From contig NZ_CP018786.1 of the NCBI RefSeq assembly GCF_002025665.1, positions 3,534,001-3,598,000 on the forward strand: a stretch of 64,000 bases of DNA, written 5' to 3'. This stretch comes from Chryseobacterium indologenes. GTDB taxonomy: Bacteria; Bacteroidota; Bacteroidia; Flavobacteriales; Weeksellaceae. The position numbers were made by a program, and so were the translations under genes. Shown in pieces: positions 42,688 to 50,428 of this stretch. The first letter of the stretch is position 1. Every line of letters starts with the position of its first letter. Under the pieces are notes generated by a model, which saw only the letters and a list, made by a program, of their open reading frames with translations, was not told the DNA's origin and did no database searches.

Positions 42688-42912
42688 ATGAAGTCAGTTT
42701 ACAAGTATATCTTTTATATCGGATTATCATTGTTTATCCTATCCATTATAATGTTTTTTAGCTCTGTTGGATTATTTACGGCGAGAGGAAACTATCCTGA
42801 AATCATCATCAAACTAAGTGAAATTTCTTTTGTCCTATGGCTTCCTTTTCTAATCATGGGAATATTTTTAACCATTATAGGAATAGTTGGTAAACTGAGA
42901 AAAGTTCAATAA
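42688..42912 (+). CDS. Small membrane protein (74 residues)
   Basis: Two membrane helices (about residues 6-29 and 47-68) joined by a short polar loop (TARGNYPEIIIKLSE), with a basic C-terminus (GKLRKVQ). No family recognised. Start is three bases after the DUF2199 stop, end 17 bases before the next start, consistent with an operon. Confidence 0.7.
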   Translation: MKSVYKYIFYIGLSLFILSIIMFFSSVGLFTARGNYPEIIIKLSEISFVLWLPFLIMGIFLTIIGIVGKLRKVQ

Positions 42913-42929
42913 AAAAACCGGAATTGAAT

Positions 42930-43382
42930 ATGAAAAAATTTATCCTAGAAAAATTCCATATTATTCTTTTGGTACTCACTTTAGGATTAATCATATTCTG
43001 CATGGTAGACGAGAATTTATGGGTAAAAAAAATGCTCAAATCCCCTAAATATACAATTGGAGAAGCTGTTACGGATTGGCATCCAAAGAACAACAATGGT
43101 GTAGGAACAGATTACAAATATCAGGTTAGCAATAAGATATATTTTAAAACAACAAGTTATTCTTACAAAAAAGGAGATAAATTCCTCATCATTTTCGATT
43201 CTATAAAACCTAAAAATGCAAAAGTTCTTGGCATTTATTCTATTGAGAACTATCTTATAGATTTAAAAGTTCCTTCAAAAGGCTGGAAATATCAGGATGT
43301 GCCTTTTAATATTGATAGTAATACCATAAAGAAATATTTACAAGACTGGAATGTAGAACCTTTTGAATATATTCAGCAATAA
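42930..43382 (+). CDS. Membrane-anchored hypothetical protein (150 residues)
   Basis: Taken from the ATG at 42930; a TTG two codons earlier is less likely. One N-terminal membrane helix (HIILLVLTLGLIIFCMV) and a soluble part with beta-strand character (TIGEAVTDWHPKNNNGVG, YKYQVSNKIYFKTTSYSYKKGDKFLIIFD), resembling small periplasmic domains of the DUF3592 or OB type. No function assigned. Last gene of the unit, followed by a hairpin terminator at 43382-43421. Confidence 0.7.
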   Translation: MKKFILEKFHIILLVLTLGLIIFCMVDENLWVKKMLKSPKYTIGEAVTDWHPKNNNGVGTDYKYQVSNKIYFKTTSYSYKKGDKFLIIFDSIKPKNAKVLGIYSIENYLIDLKVPSKGWKYQDVPFNIDSNTIKKYLQDWNVEPFEYIQQ

Positions 43383-43421
43383 AGTTGAACTCCTTTAATT
43401 CAAGAGTCCAACTTCATTTTT
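43382..43421 (+). terminator. Terminator after the four-gene unit
   Basis: AAGTTGAACTC pairs with GAGTCCAACTT (one A-C mismatch), followed by CATTTTTAT. Between convergent genes. Confidence 0.65.
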
Positions 43422-43427
43422 ATATTG

Positions 43428-43958
43428 TTATAAATTATCCAGGAATTCCAGATACATCGGAACACTTCTGTTGATCCATTCATCGGAAGAATCTCTTTCA
43501 ATTCCATAATAAACAAAAGGTTCTTTATAATCTGCCTTTATATAATCAAAAGTCAGTTCATAAGGTCGGAAAAGTTCCTTCATGGTATATTTATATTCTC
43601 CGGATGTACTGTACCCTTCTTCATCTATGCCTGCTGTAACAGCCAGTGACATTTTCTTTCCGGCAAGCTTGAAACCACTGTTGCTTCCATACGCCCAGCC
43701 ATATAAAACCACCTCATCCAGCCATTGCTTTAAAAGTGGCGGACTGCTGAACCAGTAGAAAGGAAACTGAAATACAATCTTATCGTAAGATTCCATCAGC
43801 TTTTGCTCCTGAGCTATATTGATTTTTCCGTCAGGATAAGCTTCGTATAATTGATGAACAGTATATTTTTCAGGGTATTTTTTTAATTCGTCAATCCATT
43901 TTTTATTGATAACAGATTTTTCAATATCAGGATGGGTAACAATTACTAAGGTCTTCAT
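43428..43958 (-). CDS. Flavodoxin-fold NAD(P)H oxidoreductase
   Basis: A 176-residue protein of the KefF/MdaB family. The N-terminal flavin loop is IVTHPDIEKSVINKKWIDEL, and the second block KIVFQFPFYWFSSPPLLKQWLDEVVLYGWAYG is characteristic. It would reduce quinones or electrophiles with NAD(P)H. It diverges from an HxlR-type regulator gene with 91 bp between start codons, the usual layout of an HxlR-controlled oxidoreductase. A nested inverted repeat in that spacer is a likely operator. Length is shorter than the 192-residue relative at 9123. Confidence 0.92.
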   Translation of the reverse strand: MKTLVIVTHPDIEKSVINKKWIDELKKYPEKYTVHQLYEAYPDGKINIAQEQKLMESYDKIVFQFPFYWFSSPPLLKQWLDEVVLYGWAYGSNSGFKLAGKKMSLAVTAGIDEEGYSTSGEYKYTMKELFRPYELTFDYIKADYKEPFVYYGIERDSSDEWINRSVPMYLEFLDNL

Positions 43959-43995
43959 TATGTTTAAATTTCTATTACAAAATTACAACACGTAA

Positions 43996-44047
43996 CTTAC
44001 ATTTCGTACATTAGCAACCTATTGTACGGTACTATAAAAAATGTAAG
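43996..44047. promoter_or_regulatory. Nested inverted repeat, likely HxlR operator
   Basis: CTTACATTT (43996-44004) and AAATGTAAG (44039-44047) are 9-bp perfect arms; inside, CGTACA (44005-44010) and TGTACG (44023-44028) are a second pair. The structure fills the spacer between the divergent oxidoreductase and hxlR genes and reaches within three bases of the latter's start. Confidence 0.6.
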
Positions 44048-44049
44048 TA

Positions 44050-44427
44050 ATGACTAAAATAAAGGAAACTTCCACCAATTTTGCCAATAAAAAAGCGCTT
44101 GCCGATGAATGTCCGGAGATCTATGCTTCCAATATTATCGGGGGACAATGGGCATTGGCGATCTGCTGTTATCTGGTTAATGGAAAAATGCGTTTTGGAG
44201 AATTGAGAAAAAAGCTTCAGAACATTACAGAACGTATGCTTACCCTTCAGCTCCGAAGATTGGAAGAAGATAAAATCATCACCAGAACAGTATATGCTGA
44301 AGTTCCTCCACGGGTAGAATATGAACTTACAGAAATAGGCTACAAACTGAAGCCCATTATTCTGGAGTTTGAAAAATGGGGTAATGAGCATAAAGAACTG
44401 ATGAAAGAGACTTCAAAGAATAATTGA
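44050..44427 (+). CDS. HxlR-family transcriptional regulator
   Basis: A 125-residue winged-helix regulator. HxlR signatures are CPEIYASNIIGGQWALAICCYL, where the Cys can be redox-active, GKMRFGELRKKLQNITERMLTLQLRRLEEDKI for the recognition helix, and TVYAEVPPRVEYELTEIGYKL for the wing. Such proteins respond to electrophiles or disulfide stress and repress a neighbouring oxidoreductase, which fits the divergent gene here. It probably also represses itself because the operator-like repeat abuts its start. Confidence 0.93.
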   Translation: MTKIKETSTNFANKKALADECPEIYASNIIGGQWALAICCYLVNGKMRFGELRKKLQNITERMLTLQLRRLEEDKIITRTVYAEVPPRVEYELTEIGYKLKPIILEFEKWGNEHKELMKETSKNN

Positions 44428-44495
44428 GATTCCTACGGAATAACACAGTCTATGCATAATGTCAAATATTTCTCTTTGTCATTCCGTAGAAATCC
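44428..44495. repeat. Inverted repeat between hxlR-type gene and tag
   Basis: GATTCCTACGGAATAACA (44428-44445) is mirrored by TGTCATTCCGTAGAAATC (44477-44494). The sequence GATTTCTACGGAATGACA is of the kind that recurs between genes in Flavobacteriia. It may also serve as a terminator for both convergent genes. Confidence 0.5.
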
Positions 44496-44502
44496 AGCCA
44501 TA

Positions 44503-45063
44503 TTACTTAGCCGTTTTTCCCTTCCACAAAGGTTTCTGTTCTAATACTTTTGAGTGTATCGGACAGGTTTCATGGTGAGCCCCCTTGAGATATCCGGTGC
44601 TCATGAGAAACTCGTTTACAATTTCACCCCCTGTAAATTTGAAGGTTTTCTTGAATAATTTCATCCATTCCTGCAATATCATTGGATGATGATGTTCCAG
44701 CCATTTCTCGAACGAACCAAATTCCTTCTGTAATTCTATAATCGTTTTTGCATTTTCAATGGCAGCATTTATTTTCAGTTTATTCCTGATAATCCCCGGA
44801 TCGCTTAACAGTCTTTCACGGTCTTCCTCCGTATAACCGGCTATTTTCTGAATATTAAAATTGTCATAAGCTTTTCTGAAGCTGTCTTCTTTTTTCAGAA
44901 CGGTTTCCCAGCTTAATCCCGCCTGATTGATTTCAAGAATCAGTCTTCCAAACAACTCATTATCATCATGAATAGGAAATCCATAATAGTTATCATGGTA
45001 ATTTTTGTGCAGTTCTTTTCGGCTTTCGGGCTGCATTCCTTCTATAGCTAAACAATAACTCAT
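44503..45063 (-). CDS. tag: DNA-3-methyladenine glycosylase I
   Basis: A 186-residue glycosylase that removes 3-methyladenine from alkylated DNA. The zinc ligands of the Tag family can be placed: Cys4, His23 (NYHDNYYG), and the C-terminal His and Cys in GAHHETCPIH. The helix that shapes the base pocket is INQAGLSWETVLKKEDSFR. YLKGAH with the final His-x-x-x-Cys completes the family pattern. Length is normal. It is monocistronic and faces the hxlR-type gene. Confidence 0.92.
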   Translation of the reverse strand: MSYCLAIEGMQPESRKELHKNYHDNYYGFPIHDDNELFGRLILEINQAGLSWETVLKKEDSFRKAYDNFNIQKIAGYTEEDRERLLSDPGIIRNKLKINAAIENAKTIIELQKEFGSFEKWLEHHHPMILQEWMKLFKKTFKFTGGEIVNEFLMSTGYLKGAHHETCPIHSKVLEQKPLWKGKTAK

Positions 45064-45222
45064 TGAAATATTCTGTTTAAATTCTAAATAATGTGGTAAA
45101 GATAAGACAGGTTTGTGACAACTGTACGTCAGTAGTATTTTAATATTAATAATAATTCCATGTGCTTCAGGTATTTCTTCTCAGAGAATATTTAGTAGTT
45201 TAGAGAACTTAAAAACAATATC

Positions 45223-46137
45223 ATGAAATCTGTGTTTTCCCTTCTTTTTATTATATGTTCAGTCTTCTTCAAAGCACAGAATTTATATTCAAAAGCGTAT
45301 GGAAATCCCAAAAAACCTCCCATTATTTTTATCCATGGCGGACCGAGCGGAAATGCCACTTTGTTTGAAGCAACTACCGCTCAGAAGCTTGCTGATAAAG
45401 GATTTTATGTAATTGTCTATGACAGACGTGGTGAAGGACGCTCAAAGGATGAGAATGCTACCATGACATTCAAAGAAAGTTTTGAGGATTTAAAAAGTAT
45501 TTATACCACTTACCATATCAAAAAAGCCAATATTCTTGCCCACAGTTTTGGAGGAATTATCGGAACTTTATTTACACATCATTTTCCTGAGAAGGTAAAA
45601 AAGCTGACGTTGGCAGGAGCTTTATTTACCCAACAGGAAACCTATGATCATATTTTAAAACAGGCTAAAGAGCATTTTAAAAATGATCCTGCCCGGCTTA
45701 AAGAGATTTCAGAAATAGAAAGTCTGGACAAAAATTCTGCTGCTTATAGAAAAAGATGTTATGATATGGCTGGGAAACTTGGATTCTTTGATATGCTTCA
45801 TCCTACTCCCGAAAGTGAAATGCTGAGAACAGAATACAAAGCAGGGGAATTTTACAAAAACAATATAAGAAATGCTGATTCTCCAATTAAATTCTATCAA
45901 AATGAACCTTTGAATAACCTGGATAACACAATAGTTTTAAAAGATATTCGAAAAAAAGGAACTCCCGTTTTTGCAGTGTATGGTAAGAATGACGGCATAT
46001 TTTCAGAAAAACAGCTGAATGATCTTAAAAATATTGTCGGGAAGAACCATTTCAGGCTAATTGATAACTGTTCCCATTACTTATTTGTAGATCAGCAGGA
46101 CAATTTTTTAGAATTTATTAAACTTACATTGAAATAA
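45223..46137 (+). CDS. Exported alpha/beta hydrolase
   Basis: A 304-residue hydrolase with signal peptide (MKSVFSLLFIICSVFFKAQ). The fold is recognised by HGGPSGNATLF (oxyanion region), YDRRGEGRS, the nucleophile Ser in ILAHSFGGIIGTL, Asp in AVYGKNDGIFSE and the catalytic His in DNCSHYLFVDQ. Overall like proline iminopeptidase and related esterases, but the substrate is unknown. Periplasmic or surface location is expected. The small gene at 46176 follows by 38 bp, possibly in one transcript. Confidence 0.88.
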   Translation: MKSVFSLLFIICSVFFKAQNLYSKAYGNPKKPPIIFIHGGPSGNATLFEATTAQKLADKGFYVIVYDRRGEGRSKDENATMTFKESFEDLKSIYTTYHIKKANILAHSFGGIIGTLFTHHFPEKVKKLTLAGALFTQQETYDHILKQAKEHFKNDPARLKEISEIESLDKNSAAYRKRCYDMAGKLGFFDMLHPTPESEMLRTEYKAGEFYKNNIRNADSPIKFYQNEPLNNLDNTIVLKDIRKKGTPVFAVYGKNDGIFSEKQLNDLKNIVGKNHFRLIDNCSHYLFVDQQDNFLEFIKLTLK

Positions 46138-46175
46138 AATGTAGTTTTGTAATCATGCACAATTCAGGAGTCCAT

Positions 46176-46532
46176 ATGAAAACCTATAAAGCTATCATTA
46201 CGATGCTTATTTTGGTGTTTTCATTATCTCCATGTTCTGTGAAAAGAAATGTTCTTGATATTTTTGACATTCAGTTCATCAGCGGACTGAATAAGATCAA
46301 AACTACCTCTTCACTTTCTTTCAGTTGTGATTCTGCATCAGCTACTTCCGGAATTTCAGTTTCAAAAAACAAAACTCAGAGCCAATACAGAAATTCTTTT
46401 TCTGAATTTTCTTTAACAACCGGAAATTCTGTTGAAAAAAAGATTTCTTTCAATAACTACTCAGGGTATTCTACAGGAAACAGCCCACCGAAGTATATTT
46501 TATTTAAAAGACTGAAGCTTAATCTGGTTTAA
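46176..46532 (+). CDS. Small exported protein of unknown function
   Basis: Taken from the ATG at 46176, which gives the signal peptide MKTYKAIITMLILVFSLSPC; an ATG at 46155 would add seven residues ahead of it. The 118-residue product is Ser/Thr-rich, with two Cys (LSPCSVKRN, SFSCDSAS) and the segment VLDIFDIQFISGLNKIKTT. Similar short proteins with SPCSVK occur in Flavobacteriia, but I cannot name the family or function. Its place just before the DoxD-DoxA gene, 53 bp apart, suggests a functional link to that membrane protein. Confidence 0.65.
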   Translation: MKTYKAIITMLILVFSLSPCSVKRNVLDIFDIQFISGLNKIKTTSSLSFSCDSASATSGISVSKNKTQSQYRNSFSEFSLTTGNSVEKKISFNNYSGYSTGNSPPKYILFKRLKLNLV

Positions 46533-46584
46533 TTTTTTTTAGCCTAATTAAAAATCAGTTTTTTACAATACAATATTAATTTCA

Positions 46585-47598
46585 ATGAAACATATCTTAA
46601 ACCGTCAGTCTTCAGAGCTGGCCGGATTATATACTTTATCCCTCCGCATGGTTATCGGATGGACCTACTTTTCAGCGTTCTGGCGCAGATTGATCCTCGA
46701 AAACAAGCTTATTCCTGATGAAAAGGGATATATCGGGGAAAAATTCAATCATTTCTTACCAAATGCTCTGGGAATAAAACCCATTATTGAATATCTTGTT
46801 ACCCATCCGGATGCCTTAGAGCGCTCCATGATCATCTTTACCATTATTGAAGCGGTTGTAGGATTATTCATTATTCTAGGATTATTTACACGGTTAATGA
46901 GTATCGGAATTTTCAGTCTTGCCCTCGGAATATTACTGGGTTCCGGCTGGCTGGGAACAACCTGTCTTGATGAATGGCAAATAGGTGTTTTAGGTATTGC
47001 AGGCGGATTTGTACTGTTTCTTACAGGAAGCGGATCTTATTCTCTGGATTATTATTTCATAAAGAATAACAAAAAATTCACTCAAAAAAGAGCATTTCAA
47101 TGGTTGGGATCAGGAACTTTTCCTGTCTCAAACCCAAAAGTTTTTGTGCTGGCAGGCTCCTTTATCATATTTAGTTTAACTCTTTTTACCAATCAGTATT
47201 TTCATGGAGGTGTATGGGGAACCCTGCATAATAAATCGGTAAAACCTAAGCTGGAAATTTCAAATATCTCTCATAATCATTCACAGTTAAGGTTTGAAGT
47301 CTACAGAACAGAAGGTGCTGATGTGTACGGTTCTTTTCTCATAGGTATTCATATTCTCGACAAAAACGGAAAGATTTTAAAGGAATTTGATCATAAAGAA
47401 CTCTCCGGAATTCCTAAAGAAAATATACAGAATCATTACGTGGCCAAAGTAAAACCGGGAAAACACAGTCTGGTCATTCCATTGGGAGCAAAGGCTGATG
47501 TAACCGTGAGTATTGATGATATTCTTCAGAAAAGCGAAATTCATGCACTTAAACTGATTGATGTCAGCGGGATTGATTGGATAGAGAGGATTGATTAG
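46585..47598 (+). CDS. DoxD-DoxA fusion (thiosulfate:quinone oxidoreductase type)
   Basis: A 337-residue protein. The N-terminal 150 residues with about four membrane helices are the DoxD (TQO small subunit) domain: LRMVIGWTYFSAFWRRLI, FTIIEAVVGLFIILGLFTR, GSGWLGTTCLDEWQIG. A fifth helix (VFVLAGSFIIFSLTLFTNQYF) leads to a periplasmic DoxA-like beta domain (residues about 215-335). In Acidianus the two are separate subunits, oxidising thiosulfate and passing electrons to quinone; here they are one chain. In Bacteroidota the physiological substrate is not established. It follows a small Cys-containing exported protein. Confidence 0.88.
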   Translation: MKHILNRQSSELAGLYTLSLRMVIGWTYFSAFWRRLILENKLIPDEKGYIGEKFNHFLPNALGIKPIIEYLVTHPDALERSMIIFTIIEAVVGLFIILGLFTRLMSIGIFSLALGILLGSGWLGTTCLDEWQIGVLGIAGGFVLFLTGSGSYSLDYYFIKNNKKFTQKRAFQWLGSGTFPVSNPKVFVLAGSFIIFSLTLFTNQYFHGGVWGTLHNKSVKPKLEISNISHNHSQLRFEVYRTEGADVYGSFLIGIHILDKNGKILKEFDHKELSGIPKENIQNHYVAKVKPGKHSLVIPLGAKADVTVSIDDILQKSEIHALKLIDVSGIDWIERID

Positions 47599-47629
47599 GG
47601 ATTCGCGGTGCGGGGCTTCGGTTTTATGC

Positions 47630-47690
47630 TTTGGCTGAAGCCGATCCTTCCTTATAATAGAGAAAGCGGACTAAAGTCCGCTTCTATTGA
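47630..47690. repeat. Double-hairpin interspersed repeat, copy C
   Basis: First hairpin TTGGCTGAAGCC, second GCGGACTAAAGTCCGC, tail TTCTATTGA. Relative to copy A, a G-C pair is replaced by an A-T pair on both arms of the second hairpin. Confidence 0.6.
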
Positions 47691-47720
47691 TATCTGAAAT
47701 TATTATTTCAATATTCTGCT

Positions 47721-48317
47721 CTATTTTTCTGCGATAACTACATGGTAACTGCATGAGCTATCCGGATCAAGCTTGAGTACTTTTACTTCAAGTAAAACAT
47801 CCAGTCCCATAGTGTCGCAAATACCCTGTATAAAAGGTTTTATGACTGGCCATTTCAACAGCCCTGCAATTTGCAGACTATAAGTTATTTTATGGTAACG
47901 GTCTATGCCTTTAATGAGCAATTCGCATTTATAGTCATTTAATTCTTTAAATTCAAAATTATATTCGGGACTGGATGTAAAAATTGCTCCTATCAGTATT
48001 TTGGCTACAGCCGGAATCCCAGGCTGCAGATTAGGTTTTGCTTCGAGAGTTCTCAGTGTCATTCTGGATGCGAGATCATACATGAATGTACTGGAAAGCT
48101 GCTCAATTGCATCGGCTCCGTAAAGTCTGCCAATCTGCTTGAGCATTCCGCCATAAAAAGCTCCTGTAATATCTGACAGACGCTGGGTAAGTTCTGTAAA
48201 AGTTCCGGGAAAGAAATCTGCAATAATCTGAGCCTGGTTCATTTCAGGAAGATAGATATCGTTTTTTCTGAAATCGGATAATGCCACGTAGGTTTTCGGA
48301 AGTTGAATTTGATTCAT
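47721..48317 (-). CDS. Uncharacterised protein, 198 residues
   Basis: A soluble protein without signal peptide or membrane segment. It has a mixed alpha/beta look with several hydrophobic blocks (GIPAVAKILIGAIFTS, YSLQIAGLLKWPVIKPFIQGICDTMGLDVLLEVKVL) and five Cys-poor regions; only three Cys are present. No family recognised; the size and pattern recall small ligand-binding domains such as heme-NO-binding or V4R, but no diagnostic residue supports this. It is monocistronic, with repeat copy C behind it and a gene-free 390 bp in front. Confidence 0.6.
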   Translation of the reverse strand: MNQIQLPKTYVALSDFRKNDIYLPEMNQAQIIADFFPGTFTELTQRLSDITGAFYGGMLKQIGRLYGADAIEQLSSTFMYDLASRMTLRTLEAKPNLQPGIPAVAKILIGAIFTSSPEYNFEFKELNDYKCELLIKGIDRYHKITYSLQIAGLLKWPVIKPFIQGICDTMGLDVLLEVKVLKLDPDSSCSYHVVIAEK

Positions 48318-48708
48318 AGTTAATAAGTTATTACTGTTATTAGTTCATCTTAAGTACAATAATGAAGAGAAAAGTCCCATCTATCCATCTGGAATTTTGT
48401 CATTATAGAATATAAAAACAAAGTAAAAAACTATTGGGTAAATGGATTTTAATAACTGATGTTCAGATAACAATCCGGTACTGCATTTTGGTCAATCCTT
48501 TTTGAAAGGATTGTTGAGAGATGAGGGAATCTATTCATATTTTTTCATTTGATATTGTAAAGCTAGAAAAAATAAATAAACTCTCCAATAAGTGATATTA
48601 TTTTTTATTTAATAAAATGAAAACTAAAAGTTATTGGATTTTACTATTCTACATCAGAAACAGCATAAAAAAACCTTCGAAAATCTCGAAGGTTTTTTTA
48701 TTTAAAAT
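48318..48708. other. Gene-free region with hairpin and terminator
   Basis: No gene seen. CAATCCTTT/AAAGGATTG (48493-48513) is a 9-bp hairpin with a three-base loop. AAAAAAACCTTCGA/TCGAAGGTTTTTTT (48667-48699) is a symmetrical terminator, which on the minus strand ends the efflux operon ten bases after its last stop codon. Confidence 0.7.
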
Positions 48709-50286
48709 TTAGTGCATAGCTTCACTCAAATCTATTTTTTCTTTGCTCTTTCGTTCTTTTACGAGTAAGATAAACGGAATACATATCAGGAATATGATTC
48801 CAAGGTAAAGAAAGACATCCATATAAGATAAAACAGTTGCCTGTTTCGTTACGGATAGGTCGAGCATTTTATACGCGGCATTCATTGCTGCATCAGGAGT
48901 CATTCCTTTCGCTATAAAATTTGCTTTAAGGGCAGCAAGTCTTTGCTGGACATCAAAACTGTTTTCGTCCAGATGGGAAATTAAGTTATTCCTGTATTTC
49001 TGGCCTGCATTGGCAATAAAGGTTGTGATAGCTGCAATCCCGAAAGATCCTCCCAGCTGTCTCATCATCCCTGTAAAAGCGGCTCCCTGACCAATCTCCT
49101 GCCCTTTCAATGTACTTAATGACAAAGAGGTGATTGGAATAAATAACAATCCTAAACCTGCTCCTCTTACGATCAGCATCCAGAAGAAAGCTTCTTTACT
49201 GGTATCCGGTGTCAGAATTTTATATCCCCAGAAACTGTAAACGAAGAAAATAAAAAGTCCTAATGAAACCAGAATCTGTTGTTTTGCTCCTTTTGCCAGC
49301 AACCTACCAATGATAGGCATCATGAAAGCCGTCGTTAATGCAGCCGGAATCATCAAGGCTCCTGACTGAAGTGCCGTCCATCCCAAAATACTCTGAGTAT
49401 AAAGAGGAACAATAAATGTAGAACCATACAATCCGAATCCAAGCACGAAAGACATCATAGTTCCAATTCTTAGGTTACTATTTTTAAGTACCCTCAGCTC
49501 AACGATTGGATATTTAAAGGTAAGTTCCCTCCAAAGGAATAAGATAAATCCTAAAACAGCAGCTACTGTAAACGCTACAATCATTCCGCTGGCAAACCAG
49601 TCTTCTTCATGACCTCTCTCAAGAATGAACTGTAGTGAACCTACTGTTACTGCCAGTAAAGCAATCCCAATCCAGTCAACATCCGAGACTTTACGTTTTT
49701 CTGCATATTTCGGACTTCTTACAAACTGCAGTGTCATCAATGTTGCTGCAATTCCAATCGGAATATTAATATAGAAAATATATGGCCAGCTGAAATTATC
49801 AACGATATACCCTCCAAGAGGTGGACCAAGTGTAGGACCGATAATTACTCCCAGACCATAAATAGCCTGAGCCATACTTCTTTTTTCAATCGGATAAGAT
49901 TCCGTAATGATCGTTTGTGAAGTTACCAATAAGGCACCCCCACCGATTCCCTGCATCAATCTGAAAAACACAAGTTCCCAGATATTGGTCGCATTTCCAC
50001 ATAAAAATGAAAATATGGTAAATATAATGATGGATGCCGCAAAGTAATTTCTACGCCCAAACTGCTGGGAAAGCCAGCTCGTCATTGGTACTATAATTAC
50101 ATTACCAATGGCATAAGCCGTAATTACCCAACCCACTTCAGAAAGTGTAGATCCAAGATTCCCCTTCATTTCATTCAAGGCAACATTGACAATCGTGGAG
50201 TCTACAATTTCGAGAAGGGCACAAAGGATAGCCGTAATCGTAATGATTACTCTACGCGCTCCATATTCTACTAATGAATCTTGCAT
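48709..50286 (-). CDS. EmrB/QacA-type drug efflux transporter (MFS, DHA2)
   Basis: A 525-residue major facilitator with 14 predicted membrane helices. Signatures are LLEIVDSTIVNVALNEMKGNLG (motif D1), SWLSQQFGRRNYFA (motif A), FRLMQGIGGGALL (motif B) and YGLGVIIGPTLGPPLGGYIVDNFSWPYIFYINIPIG (motif C with the family block). EmrB-type pumps use the proton gradient and, with a HlyD-type adaptor and TolC, expel drugs directly out of the cell. Last gene of the operon tetR-tolC-emrA-emrB. It is separated from emrA by 142 bp that contain an inverted-repeat element. Confidence 0.95.
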   Translation of the reverse strand: MQDSLVEYGARRVIITITAILCALLEIVDSTIVNVALNEMKGNLGSTLSEVGWVITAYAIGNVIIVPMTSWLSQQFGRRNYFAASIIIFTIFSFLCGNATNIWELVFFRLMQGIGGGALLVTSQTIITESYPIEKRSMAQAIYGLGVIIGPTLGPPLGGYIVDNFSWPYIFYINIPIGIAATLMTLQFVRSPKYAEKRKVSDVDWIGIALLAVTVGSLQFILERGHEEDWFASGMIVAFTVAAVLGFILFLWRELTFKYPIVELRVLKNSNLRIGTMMSFVLGFGLYGSTFIVPLYTQSILGWTALQSGALMIPAALTTAFMMPIIGRLLAKGAKQQILVSLGLFIFFVYSFWGYKILTPDTSKEAFFWMLIVRGAGLGLLFIPITSLSLSTLKGQEIGQGAAFTGMMRQLGGSFGIAAITTFIANAGQKYRNNLISHLDENSFDVQQRLAALKANFIAKGMTPDAAMNAAYKMLDLSVTKQATVLSYMDVFLYLGIIFLICIPFILLVKERKSKEKIDLSEAMH

Positions 50287-50308
50287 AAGTTTTTTTCGAT
50301 GTAAAAAA

Positions 50309-50409
50309 TCAATGGTGAATTTTGTTTCGCAAGTGAATGGTGAATTGTAAAGCAGTCTATTTTAAACAGGTAACAAAACTGATTCATTCTTCACTACGAA
50401 GTTCATTGA
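50309..50409. repeat. Inverted-repeat element, copy 3
   Basis: Outer arms TCAATG/CATTGA with the shared GTGAATTTTGTTTCGCAAGTGAATGG left half, as in 15394-15491 and 18834-18870. It lies inside an operon, between emrA and emrB, without obvious terminator function. Confidence 0.6.
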
Positions 50410-50428
50410 CTTTCAACAATTTTAAATG

